Below, piece after piece: positions 1-13,500 of a stretch of DNA of 64,000 nucleotides. The notes under the pieces were generated by a model, which was not told the origin of the DNA, ran no database searches, and saw nothing but the letters and a program-made list of their open reading frames with translations. The translations under genes were made by a program, and so were the position numbers. How positions within the stretch are numbered: position 1 is the first letter of the stretch; each line of letters begins with the position of its first letter. The stretch comes from Phorcus lineatus (lineage: Eukaryota; Mollusca; Gastropoda; Trochida; Trochidae). The stretch spans positions 29,671,429-29,735,428 of the forward strand of contig OV121097.1 in NCBI GenBank assembly GCA_921293015.1, given 5' to 3'.

Positions 1-1244
1 ATATAGAGGTGCTGCAGTTTACTGTTGAGATAAGACACTTTTTCTGCTGTTTAGTTCTTAACGACACTGATATTAACAGGGAATACCAGTTTCCTTCGAC
101 ATCTTCACGACCTTAAAGACCCACTCCGTGATTTTCATAACATATTATTTACCTTTGATACGAACCTAAATGGCATATGCAGTGGTATAAAAACAAAACA
201 TCTTAACTTTTCATGTCCAAAAGATATATATATGACAAATACTGGTTTTCCATTAAAATCTAAAAACAGCCTTAATAATGCACAGAGGTGTAGATATCAC
301 ATCCAGTATACATGGATACTAGTTATATAACCTAACAAACGCTATCAACTCCTAACTGCCCTCCTGGCTGTTTTAGATAAGTCTCCAAAATTACGTTTGA
401 CTTTTTGACGCGCGCCACTGTCCGGTTTTCGATCATAATTGCGACGTTCTACCTTAATATTGTCACTGTAAAAAAAAACAATAAACTTTAAAATGTGTCT
501 TTTTGGTAACAGCCGATACTTCGCGATCATTGACACCATTGCTTAAGTTTGGCATACATGACTCCAACAACTGACGGAGTGGCACTTTAAGAGAGTGGTG
601 CAGTTAAGCAAAGTTTCTGTGATCTTGCACCGAGGTCACGGATGTCAAGGTGCGTGAGGACAGGGTGACAAGAGAGATCTGAAATACAAGGTCAAGTAAT
701 GATTGATCGAATGAGTTACATATTCTCAGTACAGAGCAAACTGTATAATACAGTGATAACGATTCAAACAATAGTTATTCATAAATCAAAATGAAAGATA
801 CAAACTAATTATGTATACTTTAAGAAACGATAACAACGTATCACCGAACCATGAATGCCAAAACCAGCATAAATAGAGAATACTAAACGACGTCCCGTTT
901 AATAACATATTTATGAAACGAGTGTGTGGTTTGGTATTTAACGAGCGAAAGCTGAATTATATCAAAGAAAAATCATGAAAATCGCCGGGATAGCCATTGT
1001 CGCTTCGCCGCTAACATTGTGACGTCATGTGGCGTCAATCAACACGCGATGTTATTACACAATATGTAATAACTTTGTAGATTTATTAAACGGCGGTATC
1101 TTCAACGGGAGAGTAATAATATATGTTTGACAACATATTTTGTCTGTAAATCGGTGAATAACTGTCTCAATATATTTCTAGTATCTGCATGAACGATTAG
1201 ACTAGAACGAAGTTCATGATATTGTAGCAGTGAGTTTCCCTTAT

Positions 1245-1500
1245 TTTAGAGGGTCAAACATTTCTATACTCGACCCGCTAGTCCGTAGTCGTAGGAGAAA
1301 GTATCAAGTATCGAACTACTGCGGCCATTTTTGTATGAACACCTTTTAATCATCTGAATAGGAAAATGATTTACCATAGCTTATCAGAACATTGTACGTT
1401 CGGTTTAGAGCTGTTTTCTCTTGATCAAAAACATTGTCTTACAGTTATTTTCGTTTTCGTGAGATCACTTTATTTATCTAGAATATACGTGCTGCTGCCT
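1245..1500 (+). repeat. Dispersed repeat, copy 1 (pair with 37250-37475)
   Basis: AGAGGGTCAAACAT, then GTAGTCGTAG.AGAA, GCG(G/A)CCATTTT.GT.TG.AC and TTTATCTA(G/T)...ACGTGCT occur in the same order at 37.25 kb. Unannotated family. The first 1245 bases of the window hold no recognisable feature apart from a CRE (TGACGTCA, 1020-1027). Confidence 0.5.
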
Positions 1501-1672
1501 CATTCAATCGAAAGAAATTGATTTATCCCTGAATAAATGGTTATGAAAGTATGGAAAAGTACCTTTTTAACTTTTTTATTTATCAATATTAGATTGCACT
1601 CAAGTACATTTGAAATGCTAAACACACTGTTATAACAATATAGAGGTTTATTGTTTGATTTTTCATTCACAG

Positions 1673-1743
1673 CAATGGAACAATTTTGGAAGAAGGATAT
1701 TGACGTGGGCATGATAGGAGCTATGAAGATGCAATTACGCTGA
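1673..1743 (+). CDS. Weak candidate terminal exon
   Basis: The acceptor TTTTTCATTCACAG is followed by CAATGG and a frame reading EQFWKKDIDVGMIGAMKMQL before TGA. Short enough to be chance. The opposite strand carries a 100-codon frame with no signal or domain, not accepted as a gene. Confidence 0.15.
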
Positions 1744-2129
1744 TGTATCAAGTTTGTATTTGTCAGATCTATATTACCTACTGATGTCCCTTTTTGTCCC
1801 AATTACCTGATGTGTCCTTCTTAGAAGTTCAGTCTCGGCCTTTGTTTTTTCCTTCTTCTTCTGTCAATCATAAAACCACATCCCATCACACCAATTGGGG
1901 TGTTAAACAGCTTCATGAAAATGAGTGACGGGAGTAAATTTGCGCTGGTCTCCATTAATGAATGTGAATTGGAACATTTGGATGAGCTTCCAAATATTCT
2001 CGGGAAAATTCATTGTTTCAGAAAAACACTTCGACTTCGTTTCAGGGTCATGTCGAACCAACACCATAAGAGAACTGAGCACTAAACAGCTAACCAACTC
2101 GCCCATCTCATTTCGACTAGATGCTAGAT

Positions 2130-4160
2130 GATTGTATTGGAAAATAAATATTTACCAATAACTTGATACAATCATGCTGGCGGATATATGAATAAATTTC
2201 CCTTTGTGAACGAACGTGGCAATTCACTTGACTCAAATGACAATTATTCATGTACTTTACTCATGTACAATTATTTCAATTAATTATTTCAAGTGCTGGA
2301 CACTGCCACTAAAATCGTTCTTCGGTTCATTGCCATTGCAATGTACGTTTACGGTGGTTCTAGGCTCTGAGAAATTTAACTTAATTTTTATCAACCATTT
2401 CTTGTAGGTAGATCACACCATTTTGTTTGATTTATTGCAGTGTTTCATTATATCACCTCATTAATAATTCACTGAATACCATTCTCTGGTAGAAGAGGGT
2501 TTTAAATTAATTTGTATTGTTATCAAACAATTATGGTAATTTTGTGTGGCGGTCAGGGTCAGAGTATCAATATCCTTTTGGAGTTAGAATGGGGCACTGA
2601 GTTATTGCCATGTTTCATTTTGTTCTCACACTGTAAGCTGAATCTTTCTCAAAAGGAAGATAAGAGAGACCTTTGGCGAGTGTCTTCATGATTTCAATCA
2701 AATGATGGAATTCTAATTTTTTCACCAGGAGTAATTGCTCTTGTTCCAAATTTTCTCGCAGAGGATATTGTTGGCTATGTCTTCTTGATAAACATTAAGT
2801 AATTAAGTTACATCTGCAATGTTTTTGTTTTTAAAAGAAACATCCATTTAGTAAGTCTATGCGAGATATTTCAAAGATATACTTACATGCGAAAAGCTGT
2901 GTTCTGAAACAGAATCAAAGATATATATATTATCATTTCATTCCTTTGTTCTGTAATTTTGTATAAAGAAAAGTTAAAATTTAAAATGATTCAGATTCAT
3001 ATAAGTTTATGAGATCATATGAAATATCCTGCGAGTCCCCATTAAACCGTACTATATATCTAAAATAAACAATTCCTAAATTACTTATAGGATATATACA
3101 GTTAGGATATAGAGGCATAATAAATATTATATAGAGTCTAACTCTTACTTTGAAAAGTATTATAACGAGAACTAGATAAAACTAAAATTTGATGAACGTT
3201 TGCGGGACCCGCATATGCAGAGCATCCCCAAAATTGAGGGTTGACCCTTCCCTTCTTTCACCTTCGACATAGCTACAATAGAATGGGCATTGTTTCTGTA
3301 CCACACATGACAATTCAGCATTAATGTAAAGAAATCGACCTACAAAATAGTAGATTTTGTTGTATTGACGTCTCATGGATGACTTCATACAATATTGATC
3401 TTCATTTTCATAGTGGTTTCAGAAGTTGAAACTTTGAACTTTGACCTTGAGTGTGAATATGTCCAAAGAATTCCAAGTATAATCAATTATTTAATCTAAG
3501 ATCTCAATAAATTATTTCTCATTTCAAAATTTGACGTATCACACTATCTTTTATCACTATTCAGTGGCTATAACAATCATGTAATGATTAAAAGTGTTAA
3601 TAGTTAGAAACAGCATTTTCCCAAAAACGTCTTAAATATAATCTCTTTGAGATATTGACCTTTGACTGATTATTGCAAAAACCTTTTTAAGTCCTTGTAC
3701 CAAAGACAAGCGTCATCGCACAAAAACATTATGTAACTTATAAATACAAGATTATATTCTTTAGACGAGTTAAAATTGTTCTCTAAATAAATTTGACAAA
3801 TAGGGCAGATAAAACAAGCAGAAATAGTCGAATTTATGCCCCTAGTTGCAAAAGTGTGAAATACACAAAAAATAACTATGAAGCTGTCTTCTTTAATAGA
3901 CTTTTCTCCTAGTTTAAGTTGAAAATTATCATAAACAGACCAGGTAATGAATTACTTTTACGGAGGTAACTGTTTAAGGTCCTTAGTTTCAGTTGCGCTC
4001 AGCATTGATTTTTTAATGTTCCAGCCTTGAGACTTTTTGTCACTTGTGTTTCCATTTTAACAACCAACATTAAAACCCAAAAAGCACCAATTAACACGGT
4101 AACTCTTCTACATACAATGTTTCAGTCAGCCAGGCCTGGTTCTGAAACAAAATTCTTAGT
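2130..4160. other. No feature recognised
   Basis: A+T-rich unique-looking sequence with short chance open frames on both strands. I see no splice-bounded coding stretch, RNA gene or repeat structure. Confidence 0.5.
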
Positions 4161-4164
4161 TTTG

Positions 4165-4450
4165 TTTCCATGGAAATGGTCAAAAGTAAAGTTGAGTTGA
4201 GAACTCGAAAATAAACCACTAATTATGATGATTGGTCAACATACCAAGTTTCAACGAGCTAGCCCTTATGGTTTTCGAATTCAGGTCCAAGAAAAAATTC
4301 GAACTAATTTTTTCTTGAAAACGGCCAAAATATATGTATATTGAAATCGAAAAGGCACTATTACACATGTTCATTGTTGCATATGCTATATTTCAATGAG
4401 GTGGGCCTTATGGGTTTTGAGTTCTAGTCCGGAAATAAATGTTAGGTTGA
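4165..4450 (+). repeat. Two diverged tandem units of about 145 bp
   Basis: CATACCAAGTTTCAACGAGC then TAGCCCTTATGGTTTTCGA (4240-4277) recurs as GCTATATTTCAATGAGGTGG then GCCTTATGGGTTTTGAGTT (4388-4424). Each is followed by a (C/T)AGGTCC or TAGTCCGG segment and a lysine-codon-like AAAA tract. Looks like part of a larger dispersed repeat. Confidence 0.5.
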
Positions 4451-7400
4451 CATTCAAAGGAAACGGACCCAAGCAGATGTAGGAAGAACAAACTGTAGAG
4501 CAAAACTTTAGGCGCCGTTAACTCAACAAAAAGGTCATGTATCCAGCCTTCGAATGGCATTTAGAAAGGACATACATTAGAACAGCTATATATTATGGAT
4601 AACAACTAATTTATTGTGATCATCATCAGGTGTGGGAAGAAGTGCATCACATCAAGCCCTATTAATGAGTGAACATAATCTCTTAAACGTCGTGATTCAA
4701 CATCAAGGATGTTTTTAACAAGACAATATTCTGTTCTAATGTCGTGTATGTATGGGATCAAAGGCCAAAGAGTTCAAGAAAAAGTCATAGGTCAATTGCA
4801 CATATAGCCGGGAAACAGCGCCTTGTCAAGATGATACCTTATTCACGAATCTTTTCATTATTTAAAAAAGTATTTGTCCTGAAGATCAAGTGTTTCCATT
4901 CATGAACCTAGCTTCCCATTATAATATGAGTCATACTGTTAAGTCATTTACAGACTAAATTATTGAGACAAACATATACGTCTCAAAACGGACGTCTCTA
5001 ATCACATAAAAATATTTTGAAATTTTGGAAATATTTGAAGTACTTGAATAAGCTTTTTTAAATGTTTGCATGATTTATTATTTTTTATTTCTGCATAAAA
5101 ATGCATTAAGTCCATACAAAGTTAGATAGACATTTATTTTAATGTTTACGATTTTTAGTGTAATTTTGAAAACTGAGTTAACAATCAAGTGTTTCAGTAC
5201 ATTTCAGTTAGGTGCACTTTTATTTACAAATCATTTGTCGTATACATTATGATCGGAATAAAGAGAAGACTGTCCATCAAGGTGCGTAGAAAAATGAAAT
5301 ATATATGGAGTGGATTTAAAGGAAATATGACAAGGTTTTTCTATCTTAACTACGTCTCAGATGACAGATGAGTATTATGCAAATACATTCACGAATGCAT
5401 GTACTAATCATTGTTAGCATATGGCATTATCTTAAGCAACTGTGAACCATGCGCTTACCTTGTCCATTTGCATGGATCCGAATTAGAGCCAAAGGAGTGT
5501 ATCTTTCTATGTATAAAAGAAACAAAGATTAAACTTGACTGTTTATTTTAGAGACTATTTTGAATAAGACTTTATTCCCCAACAATTTCATCTGCCAAGT
5601 TAATAATGAAATACTATAAATAATACTAGTCTAGTAATCCTGGTAAAATATGACCGAACCCGCCACATATTGCAACAGAAACGATTTCAACTGTTTTAAT
5701 TTCCAAAATAATCACTTTATAACATATGGAAAATCTAGGAAAAACTAAGTGGTGGAACAAGGTCAGATTTGACCTCTAAAGTCATAGGTTCATTGTCGCG
5801 TTCAAAATCTTGTATTGAAAAGTCCATTGCAATTGGTAACCTTCTCTCAAGTATTCAAATATGTAAGATGCAAAATATCATATATGTTACATGGAAAGTG
5901 ATATATTACAGAGATAGTAGTGAGAAATCGACAAGGTAATTAACAATCTGTATATACTGCAGTCAGGAGAAACGCTTACTGTTAGAAAAATATTGTTGGA
6001 CTGCTTTGAAGACGGCCTGATTGTTCAAATCTGATACGTTCTTACTACCACTTAGAACGTAATCTACATTTACATACAGCAATATCTTTTCTATGTTGTC
6101 AGCCATGTATTGCAGTAATGATTCAGGTTTAAGATCTGATATATCCGATCCTTATTCAAAGTCAGCACTGTATTCGTATTAGTGACCTTGAGGCAAATCT
6201 GTGATGGAGATCTATGCCAAGTCCCAGCTGAATTGATGCCCTGAGGAGTCTCGGTCTGGTACAATGTACGAAAGCTTGACCAAGCGATGCTACTCTGAGA
6301 TGAGAAATAAAAAGCTGTTGAAAAAATACCCTTAGTGACTCTGGGAGGTAAGCTAAATGTGCGTCCTTATTGGAAAACTTCCCAGGTGATAGGTAGACCT
6401 ACTGTGGAACATTAATTGATTTTACATCATTTTAAAAAAAATATTTTTGCTGCTGTTTCAATGAATCTCATTTTTTCTTGTTCAGGATCTTGGATCTTTG
6501 GCATTCAATATACTGGAAGCTGTCCAAGTAAAGGTAACAATGTTATGTTTGCCATCAATTTCAGATATGGAAATTTATTCATCAAAATATGCTTGTAATT
6601 GCTGTTTCATGAATGTGAATCTATATGCATCACAACTGCTTCCTTCAAGTCTGTCTTCTATAATAGAAATGACATCTTCAATAGTGATATGCTCCTCGTC
6701 ATTGTATTTGAGATGTTTTATGACAAAGTTGATAGCATAAGTTTTTTAAACGTGTGTGCCTGCGTAGTTCTGACTTCTAAGGAAGGTCATGAAGAATATG
6801 GGACTTTAAAATGTGCTTGGTTGTTCTGAAGTTCACACTGCAAGTTTGATGATAGACAGCATCAGCAGCATTCAAGTCTTGAACATACTCCAGTCTCACC
6901 TTTACCTTGGTGGACCAACTATCATTTTGCCTGTCTCATATGTTTTCAATGTTATTTTGAAACGTTTTCGTCCGAACTTTGAAATAAAGGTCAAACAATA
7001 GAAAGACAAATCTGGGTTCATATTTGACAAGTGTAGTAAGTTTGTTGAAATTACAACAAAAATGAACGCTTATGTGCAGCCTAATTGACGCCGTAAGGCA
7101 GGGATTAATAAATAAAATAACTCATGAAGTTTGCAATTGTTCATAAGTTTACTTTAAACTACCATTCCTGACACTACTTTGTCATGAAAGGGAACATATT
7201 CAGTGTGATTCCTAATAGGGAATTTCACCAAAATTTATCAACCATACACCTTTTATGTTGGGGAGAAAGAACCAGATAAGTTCTCTTGAATTGTTGAGGT
7301 ATAAAGATTTTCAAATCACTAACGAAGCATCAGTAGCGGGCGTGATCGCCTTTCGGCATCTGTATCTGTATGAAAAAGCTAGTTAAGTCGGTCTTTTGTA

Positions 7401-9045
7401 TAACCATCGGATCATGAAAGCAGAAATGAATTTGGATATTTCTACTTTGTGACAACCAACTGTAAGATACAGGGAAACCAGCTCAAGATTACATTTTCCT
7501 TTTTAAACATATGCATCAGAACAGGACATACCCCACCTGTCCTGTTTGTACTCATAAAATAAAAAAATTCTTATGATCCGATTGAGGACAGATTCAGAGA
7601 GATGGGATGAGCATTTATTTAGTCCTGCTCAAAAATGACGCTATATCTGCAGAAAGTCAAATTTCTACTAGTTTCTATTGAAACGGAACAAATATAAGGA
7701 AATCTAAAAATATCAAAAAGTGGCACTTTGAGAAAAATCCAAACAAATAGCCGTTTACCACAGTTCAACTTAAACTTGTTTCCGTGTATATTAAGAAATG
7801 AATAATGACTTTATCCCACACAAACGCTCTGTCCTTGCAGTTCGAATAGATAGAGCTATAGTGTCACCAAGCTTTGAAGTATACACCATAAAAGGTTTAA
7901 AACAAACATTACCCTCTACATAGTTTGTTACATTTTTTTAAAGCGTCAGCTGTAATGTTTCATGAAACGTTTAGGTTATCATCAAGGTTGCCATTTACTG
8001 ATTGGTGTCCCCCTAATCAACCAATAAGGGATTTCACTAACTTTGGAGATATTGGATATTGAAAATAGGTCAAGGTCACCAAAATTGGTTTATCTCCCAT
8101 TGGTTGGTGTCACCAAATACGATGACTTTGAGTAGAGCGATTCTAAGCAAGTAGTCAAAATGCTGTAATGACCTAAAAAAAATAGATCAAGATCACAGCA
8201 ATATACCTGTTTTGCGGAATCCTCAAATAAGTGTAAATTTACAAAGTAGTTAACTTGTGATCTTGAAAAAGCAAAAGATTTTCCACTTAACTTAAAATCG
8301 ATAAAGTCGTTATTTATACCCCAGACTGCCGAATATAAACTAATTACAAATTTATTTGTTTACCAATTGCAACAGTAAAACCCATTCCAAAAAACAAAAC
8401 TATTCATTTAAATTAGAATGTGATAAAAAATTTATATTGATCATCCTAACAAATAATGCACGTTCTATGCATAATGATTATTAAAACACTTCAACAAGCC
8501 TTATTTCACAACATTTTCAATTGCTGTGCATGGTCTAAGGGATTGATAACTAATAGTTTAAGTGATATGACCCCAATACAAAATATTATGTGCGGACGAA
8601 GCGATTGCTGTATTTAGCCGCAGATATCCGATTTTGGTTTTATGAGGGTTAAAATCATCATTCACGATAAACGAAAAAAACCCCTTACGAAATAAGAAAA
8701 AACTGAATTTGGAAATTTGTTCACTTAAGGAAAGGTTGCGCCAAATATACTCATCCTCATTTTAAATATAAGTTATTTACTAGTGGAATGAAATATTATT
8801 CCATACTCACCTCCGCTGTTTCCGTTCCCCATTTTCCTGTGGATGAACTGAGGAAAATATTATATTTGTTAAATATTGTTTAACATGCTTTGTGCTTCTC
8901 TGATTGAAATGATGACAGTGTTCGAACCATCGAGTGATCAGCAAGATTTTTATAACAGATATTGACAAGGTTGAGGTTGTCATTTCACTTACACTTCACA
9001 TACCACATGGTTCTTATTGGTACTACCTTGTTTGCTAAATAAAGA
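4450..9045. other. No gene recognised
   Basis: A+T-rich. Several overlapping open frames of 60-80 codons around 6.4-7.0 kb do not share composition or domains with real genes. Apart from the DR0 site at 8067 nothing could be named. Confidence 0.5.
8067..8078 (+). promoter_or_regulatory. AGGTCAAGGTCA direct repeat, DR0 nuclear-receptor-like site
   Basis: Two AGGTCA half-sites with no spacer, which also contain the extended TCAAGGTCA monomer site. Nearby TTGGTGTC and ATTGGT segments repeat, so it may just be part of a decayed repeat. Confidence 0.2.
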
Positions 9046-9235
9046 TGAAATAAAAACAAGGTATGAAGTTATTGAATTTTATTGTTACTGCGTAATGCCT
9101 GATCTCTTATCTCTTTTATCTAAGTATGTGTTTCAAGTGTTTTCAGAGGTCAGTTGCATCTGAAATACAAACTAGGTGTGAAGTTATTGAATTTTGTTGT
9201 AATTGCGGAATGCCTGATAAAAGCCCACACCTTCA
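9045..9235 (+). repeat. Tandem repeat, about 113-bp period, two units
   Basis: GAAGTTATTGAATTTTATTG and ATGCCTGAT at 9065-9101 recur at 9179-9214 with few changes. The stretch between (TGTGTTTCAAGTGTTTTCAG) resembles the units of the array at 9630-9960, so the two arrays are probably related. Confidence 0.55.
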
Positions 9236-9629
9236 TTTTCATTTGCGCACTACACGCATTACATTACACGTGCAGACTGAGCATTATCCTCTCAAAGTTG
9301 TCAATCAAAAAATTCTGAGCCAGTTACAATTCTTTTGAGTCGATTCTTTTTTGATAATCACACAAACGCCACATCGTAAGGAAGACTCTGTGAAATAGTG
9401 TAACACATTTTGATTTATGAGAAATAATGTTTGATATTGTGGCTACTTTTTTATTTTATGAAATTATTTATCTTTATCAAGCAAAACCTGTGTCTGCAGG
9501 GACATTGTCGATTTCGGCTTGTGATACACGGATTTTATGTATGATTTGCAACTTCTTAAACTTTATGTTCTACACAAGCAAACGCACATGGTCTCAATGT
9601 AGTCACAAAAATGGAGTAAACCCCTGTTT

Positions 9630-9960
9630 CAATAAAATAAATATGTGTATCATGATCTTTCAGAAGGAAATTAAAGTCAGTTGCATCGTAAAATGCATGT
9701 ATTTTTAATAATAATACTTTTTCATCTTAATTATCTTTCATCAAAAATATGTGTATCAAGGTTTTTCAAGAGGTAAAGTATCGACAGCTGCATTGTAAAT
9801 TATATTTAACTATTTTGATTTTTCATCTTACTTATCTCTTTCTCAATATGTGTATCAAGATCTTTTCAGAGGGAAATCAAAATCAGTTGTACTTTATCTC
9901 TTTCATCAAAAATATGTTTATCAATGTGTTTTCAGAGGGAGATTAAAGTCAGTTTTACTT
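9630..9960 (+). repeat. Degenerate tandem array built on ATGTGTATCAAG...TTCAGAGG
   Basis: Four units near 9642, 9748, 9847 and 9913 each carry AATATGT(G/T)TATCA, then TTTTCAGAGGGA(A/G)AT and AA(A/G)TCAGTTG. The period is about 100 bases, with a shorter last step. Open frames through the array are repeat artefacts. Confidence 0.6.
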
Positions 9961-10089
9961 GTGTTCATTTTCTGCTTATGGAATATTTCTAAACGTTACG
10001 GTCAGTTCAGTTGATCAGTTAAGCATGTCATTCGCCACAATTAATCAAGATGAAAATATTAGCTGTCAATTAAGCACTTAGAACTGTGA

Positions 10090-10470
10090 AGTGAAAGCAA
10101 ACAACAGAGAGCTACAGCTAACGTAAGCGGAACTAAAGGGGTTTATTACATCTTGTGGCTACATCGTCAACGCCACACAACGTCCATGACCTATTCCCCA
10201 TCGAACAATTGTTGGGTCACCTCTTTACACAATTTCTGAGTTAACAATATCAGTCATTTAACATTGGAAAGATGACCAAGGAAATGATGATGTCATTTGA
10301 CGGCTGGTCATTTCAGTTAAAACGGCCAAGAAGACACGTCTTTGTTGTATTCAGACTAAAGGTCAAATCTTTGTATTATAGACTTGTGTTTTGCATCATC
10401 AGTGTTTTTATGTGACATTGTTGGATTTCCTTGGACTGGTTCATGGTCAAATAAACTGTTTTGCATTCAG
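10090..10470. promoter_or_regulatory. Possible cis-regulatory island
   Basis: A G+C-richer stretch without coding potential, dense in sites: the palindrome AACAATTGTT (10204-10213, Sox-like pair), ATGATGATGTCATTTGACGG, GGTCAAATCTTTGTATTAT and several TGACC half-sites. Called on composition and motif density only. Confidence 0.25.
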
Positions 10471-10986
10471 TGGGAAAATATCTAAAGGGACAGTAGCATG
10501 CATTGCATATTAAATCATTTACGGCATGAAGCAAGCAAACATCGCCCTGTTTCACTCTCCTAGTTAAGAAGATTTCAAAGAAACGATTATAGATGAGTGT
10601 TCTTTCAGAAAAGCATCAACAGATTATTGATCAAAAGTTTAAATAATCTGTCGAAAAATGTCGAATAATTTGAATGTATTTGAAATATAAGGTTTATGTT
10701 AAAAGGATTAAAGGCCTATTTTAAATTTTAATTTGAATAAGTTGCATAATGATACATTGTTTTAAGACAAACATATTTATATTAGAGTTTACAGTCAGCT
10801 TTGACATTTGAATATAGCTTCTCTTACGAAATTTATGTGATCAAAATGTGTTTATAAAAAATGATGATTTGCATCATATTATATTCCTGGGTACTTGCAA
10901 TCACTTAGTTTTACCAGTTATAAATGAGCTAAAGTTACTTAACCTATTTAAACATACCTACTTTTCAACGGCGTTATTATCCTCAG

Positions 10987-11063
10987 CGCAAGACCGTCCC
11001 TGCCCAATTATCCACTGAGCAGATATGCACGAATTGATACAAAGCGAATGGGGCGTTAAAAAG
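10987..11063 (+). CDS. Weak candidate exon between a good acceptor and a good donor
   Basis: GTTATTATCCTCAG and AAAAAG/GTAAGTCA bracket 77 bases. Only one frame is open and it stops four bases before the donor, so as coding sequence it must be terminal: ARPSLPNYPLSRYARIDTK, then RMGR and TAA. It may instead be a noncoding exon. G+C content is raised. Confidence 0.2.
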
Positions 11064-12279
11064 GTAAGTCATGTGACTCAGATTAAAACTTCACAGCAAG
11101 CCCATACATGAAATAAGATGAGCTATACAAATGCTGGTAAGGCCAACAAGAAAACTTTTCATGAAAGTTAACCAGAAAGTCATAGCAAGATTAGCTAAAT
11201 GAAAGGGGAAATATTTGACATGTGAGGGTGCATAGAGAAAACAACTCATGGTCGCACTCCTTCGGGGTATTTTCATACTGTTTCTTCCAGCTGTCTAATA
11301 AACATTAGTTAAACGAAAATACACGCCCCTGTGTGTCTCATATTGTCAAAACCGATCGGTAAGTGGAGATTGTGATACGGGGATACGTGCGATTATTGAT
11401 ACCAATTGGACTACTTAACCCTCGACCATTGTTGAATTTATGTAACTGAGCTCTTGTTTACCTAACGTGATATTGATAACTATTTCCTTTGACTTACAAA
11501 CCTTTGTTTTTCACTTGTGACAGTGCTTTAGTGTCAACTGTTTCAACAAGGATAAAGGTACTAACGCGCCTGACGCTCACAGCAAAGAGCAAATAATAAC
11601 TACAAAGGGAACCTTGAGTACTCCTCATGTTATGTCTCAGTGTTCATCATTATTCACTGAACTGATATCTAAATTTTGTAGCCATTGTCTAATGTAGTTA
11701 ATAATTAGTTTTGATTAATGAAATTTGAAAAATTTGAATGAAAGCCAACAGACTGAAATAAAGACTATTCAAAGTTGGCCTCAATGGCAAAATGTGTTCT
11801 TATTTTTTGGTTTATTTCATCTTCTTAAATCATAAAAAGTTCTGGAGATATGGTAAAATTAATTTGAAGAATTGAAGCTTTTGTCCTATTGGAGGAATAC
11901 ACTTAGTCATGTAAAGCTTCCTTTTATTTTAAAGAATTCTTTAGCAAGAAAACACAAAGGTGTGCCTGAAAGGCCTGGTATAGATCTTTATGGGTTAAGG
12001 CAATTACTCTTAACAATAAACTTTTTATTCATTTTACTATGAAATTATTTTAAAGAAATTTTGTGATGTTTTTCTAATGTTTATAAATCTTTTACACAGC
12101 TTCCAGTTTGGACTTTTACATGCAGTTTTTAAAGTTAGGCAGTATCATTATATTTTACGCTGCCATTTTGCTTATAGCAAAAATATTGCTCAAGCAGCAT
12201 TGAACAATAATCATTATGAAATAAGACAAGTTATTTTCCGTTGGGTTGTGACTTTATTGGTGGAAGGTTAGTGAAGTTG

Positions 12280-12560
12280 ATCGTGCCAACCTTGCACTGT
12301 ACTTTGTTACTATTGTTATTGTAACGCAAGCTTTAGTAATGTCAAACTGCGGATTAATCTTGATTGTGAATAACCAGATGTTCACAGATTGTATGTCATT
12401 GTCCTGCGAATGATTACATTAAAGGTCATACTTAAATAGCTGTCAGATGTGCCCCTCTGTCAATCAATAGGACATCGCTTCATAAGATTTTTGGCTTCAA
12501 GTTATGTTGTTACCTGCAATAAGAGGGTGATTGAATTAAATAACACATATAACATTATCT
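12280..12560. promoter_or_regulatory. Possible homeodomain-type enhancer
   Basis: CTGTCAATCA (12457-12466) is an exact PBX-MEIS/PREP composite site (TGATTGACAG on the other strand). A MEIS half-site CTGTCA lies at 12440 and GGATTAATC (K50 homeodomain type) at 12351-12359. Noncoding, with lower A+T than its flanks. Enhancer function is inference. Confidence 0.3.
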
Positions 12561-13410
12561 ATCCAAAAGATTGAGCAGAAAAAACTCTTAATCTATGAAT
12601 TCTAAATTAATAACTGATGAGAAGCTGGGGAGTAGATGGGTTAATTAAGTGTACATTAAAGATGTCCTAAAACTGAGCATGTATGTTATTAATAACAGGT
12701 AGTTGTAGTCGTTTGTACGGATAAGAATGTTAAAAACTCCTACTGTCAAAATCGAGAAATTTCTCCAAAATTTCATTTGTTTAGAAAAAACTTAATGACT
12801 AAATACTTCAGAGTCGTAATCGATGGCAAATGTTGCCTACATTTAGGAAAACCCTGAAATTATGAAATGGTGTGATTATTAAAATTGGAATTTCAGTTTT
12901 TAGCTGAATGAACATGTTATATTTTCATTTCAATGATTTATCATTAAAGCATATATGTATATCAAGAATATAAGTCAATCTGCTTCAATGCATTTCAGGA
13001 TATGAAATATTTCAAGTAATCAATTCAGACAAAACAATACCACTTTACGATTCATCGAAGTCCAGTATGTTACAAATAATGATATTTAGCCATAGGATTT
13101 TAAAGTGTTAATCATTAGGTCTCATTTGACTTTGTTAGATAATATATAGAGGATGACATGTATGTTGATCTAAATTTACTTTAAGTGAAAACATTTAACA
13201 GTTATTCTTTACATTTTTCCATTGGCTGATATTCCATTTTTCATAAAATTTTACTTAACAAGGTTTTCTACTTCAGGTTGCTTTGTGATTATTCCTTACT
13301 TTCTGCAAAACATGAGCATTCCAGCGTTGTTGGAATAGAACATTGAATTAACAGAATTTCGAATTATAAGGCTCTCTCATTTTCCTGTTTGCTAACAATG
13401 TCAAAGTAAA

Positions 13411-13500
13411 ATTCACGACGTTTGATCCCACCTGAAGAAGGCATTAGCATATACTCTGAAACGTTATGAATTTCACAATAAAGACGTTGTTATTCAGAAA
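13411..13500 (+). mobile_element. Penelope-like retroelement tail with hammerhead-like core
   Basis: CACCTGAAGAAGGC...CTGAAACGTT followed by AATAAAGACGTT is a tail pattern I know from Penelope-like elements. The hammerhead consensus CUGANGA (13432-13438) and GAAAC (13458-13462) are present in order. ACGT at 13418-13421 can pair with ACGT after GAAA to make stem III. Stem II is imperfect. The body of the element is not recognisable upstream, so this is a truncated fossil. Confidence 0.4.

Noticed and set aside
1500-1802. 100-codon minus-strand open frame
   Set aside because: Overlaps a plus-strand acceptor and shows no domain; length within chance range.
1903-2131. Three overlapping open frames, one with a hydrophobic start (MGELVSCLVLSSLMVLV)
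   Set aside because: All three frames are open together, which indicates a stop-poor stretch; no splice sites or domains fit.
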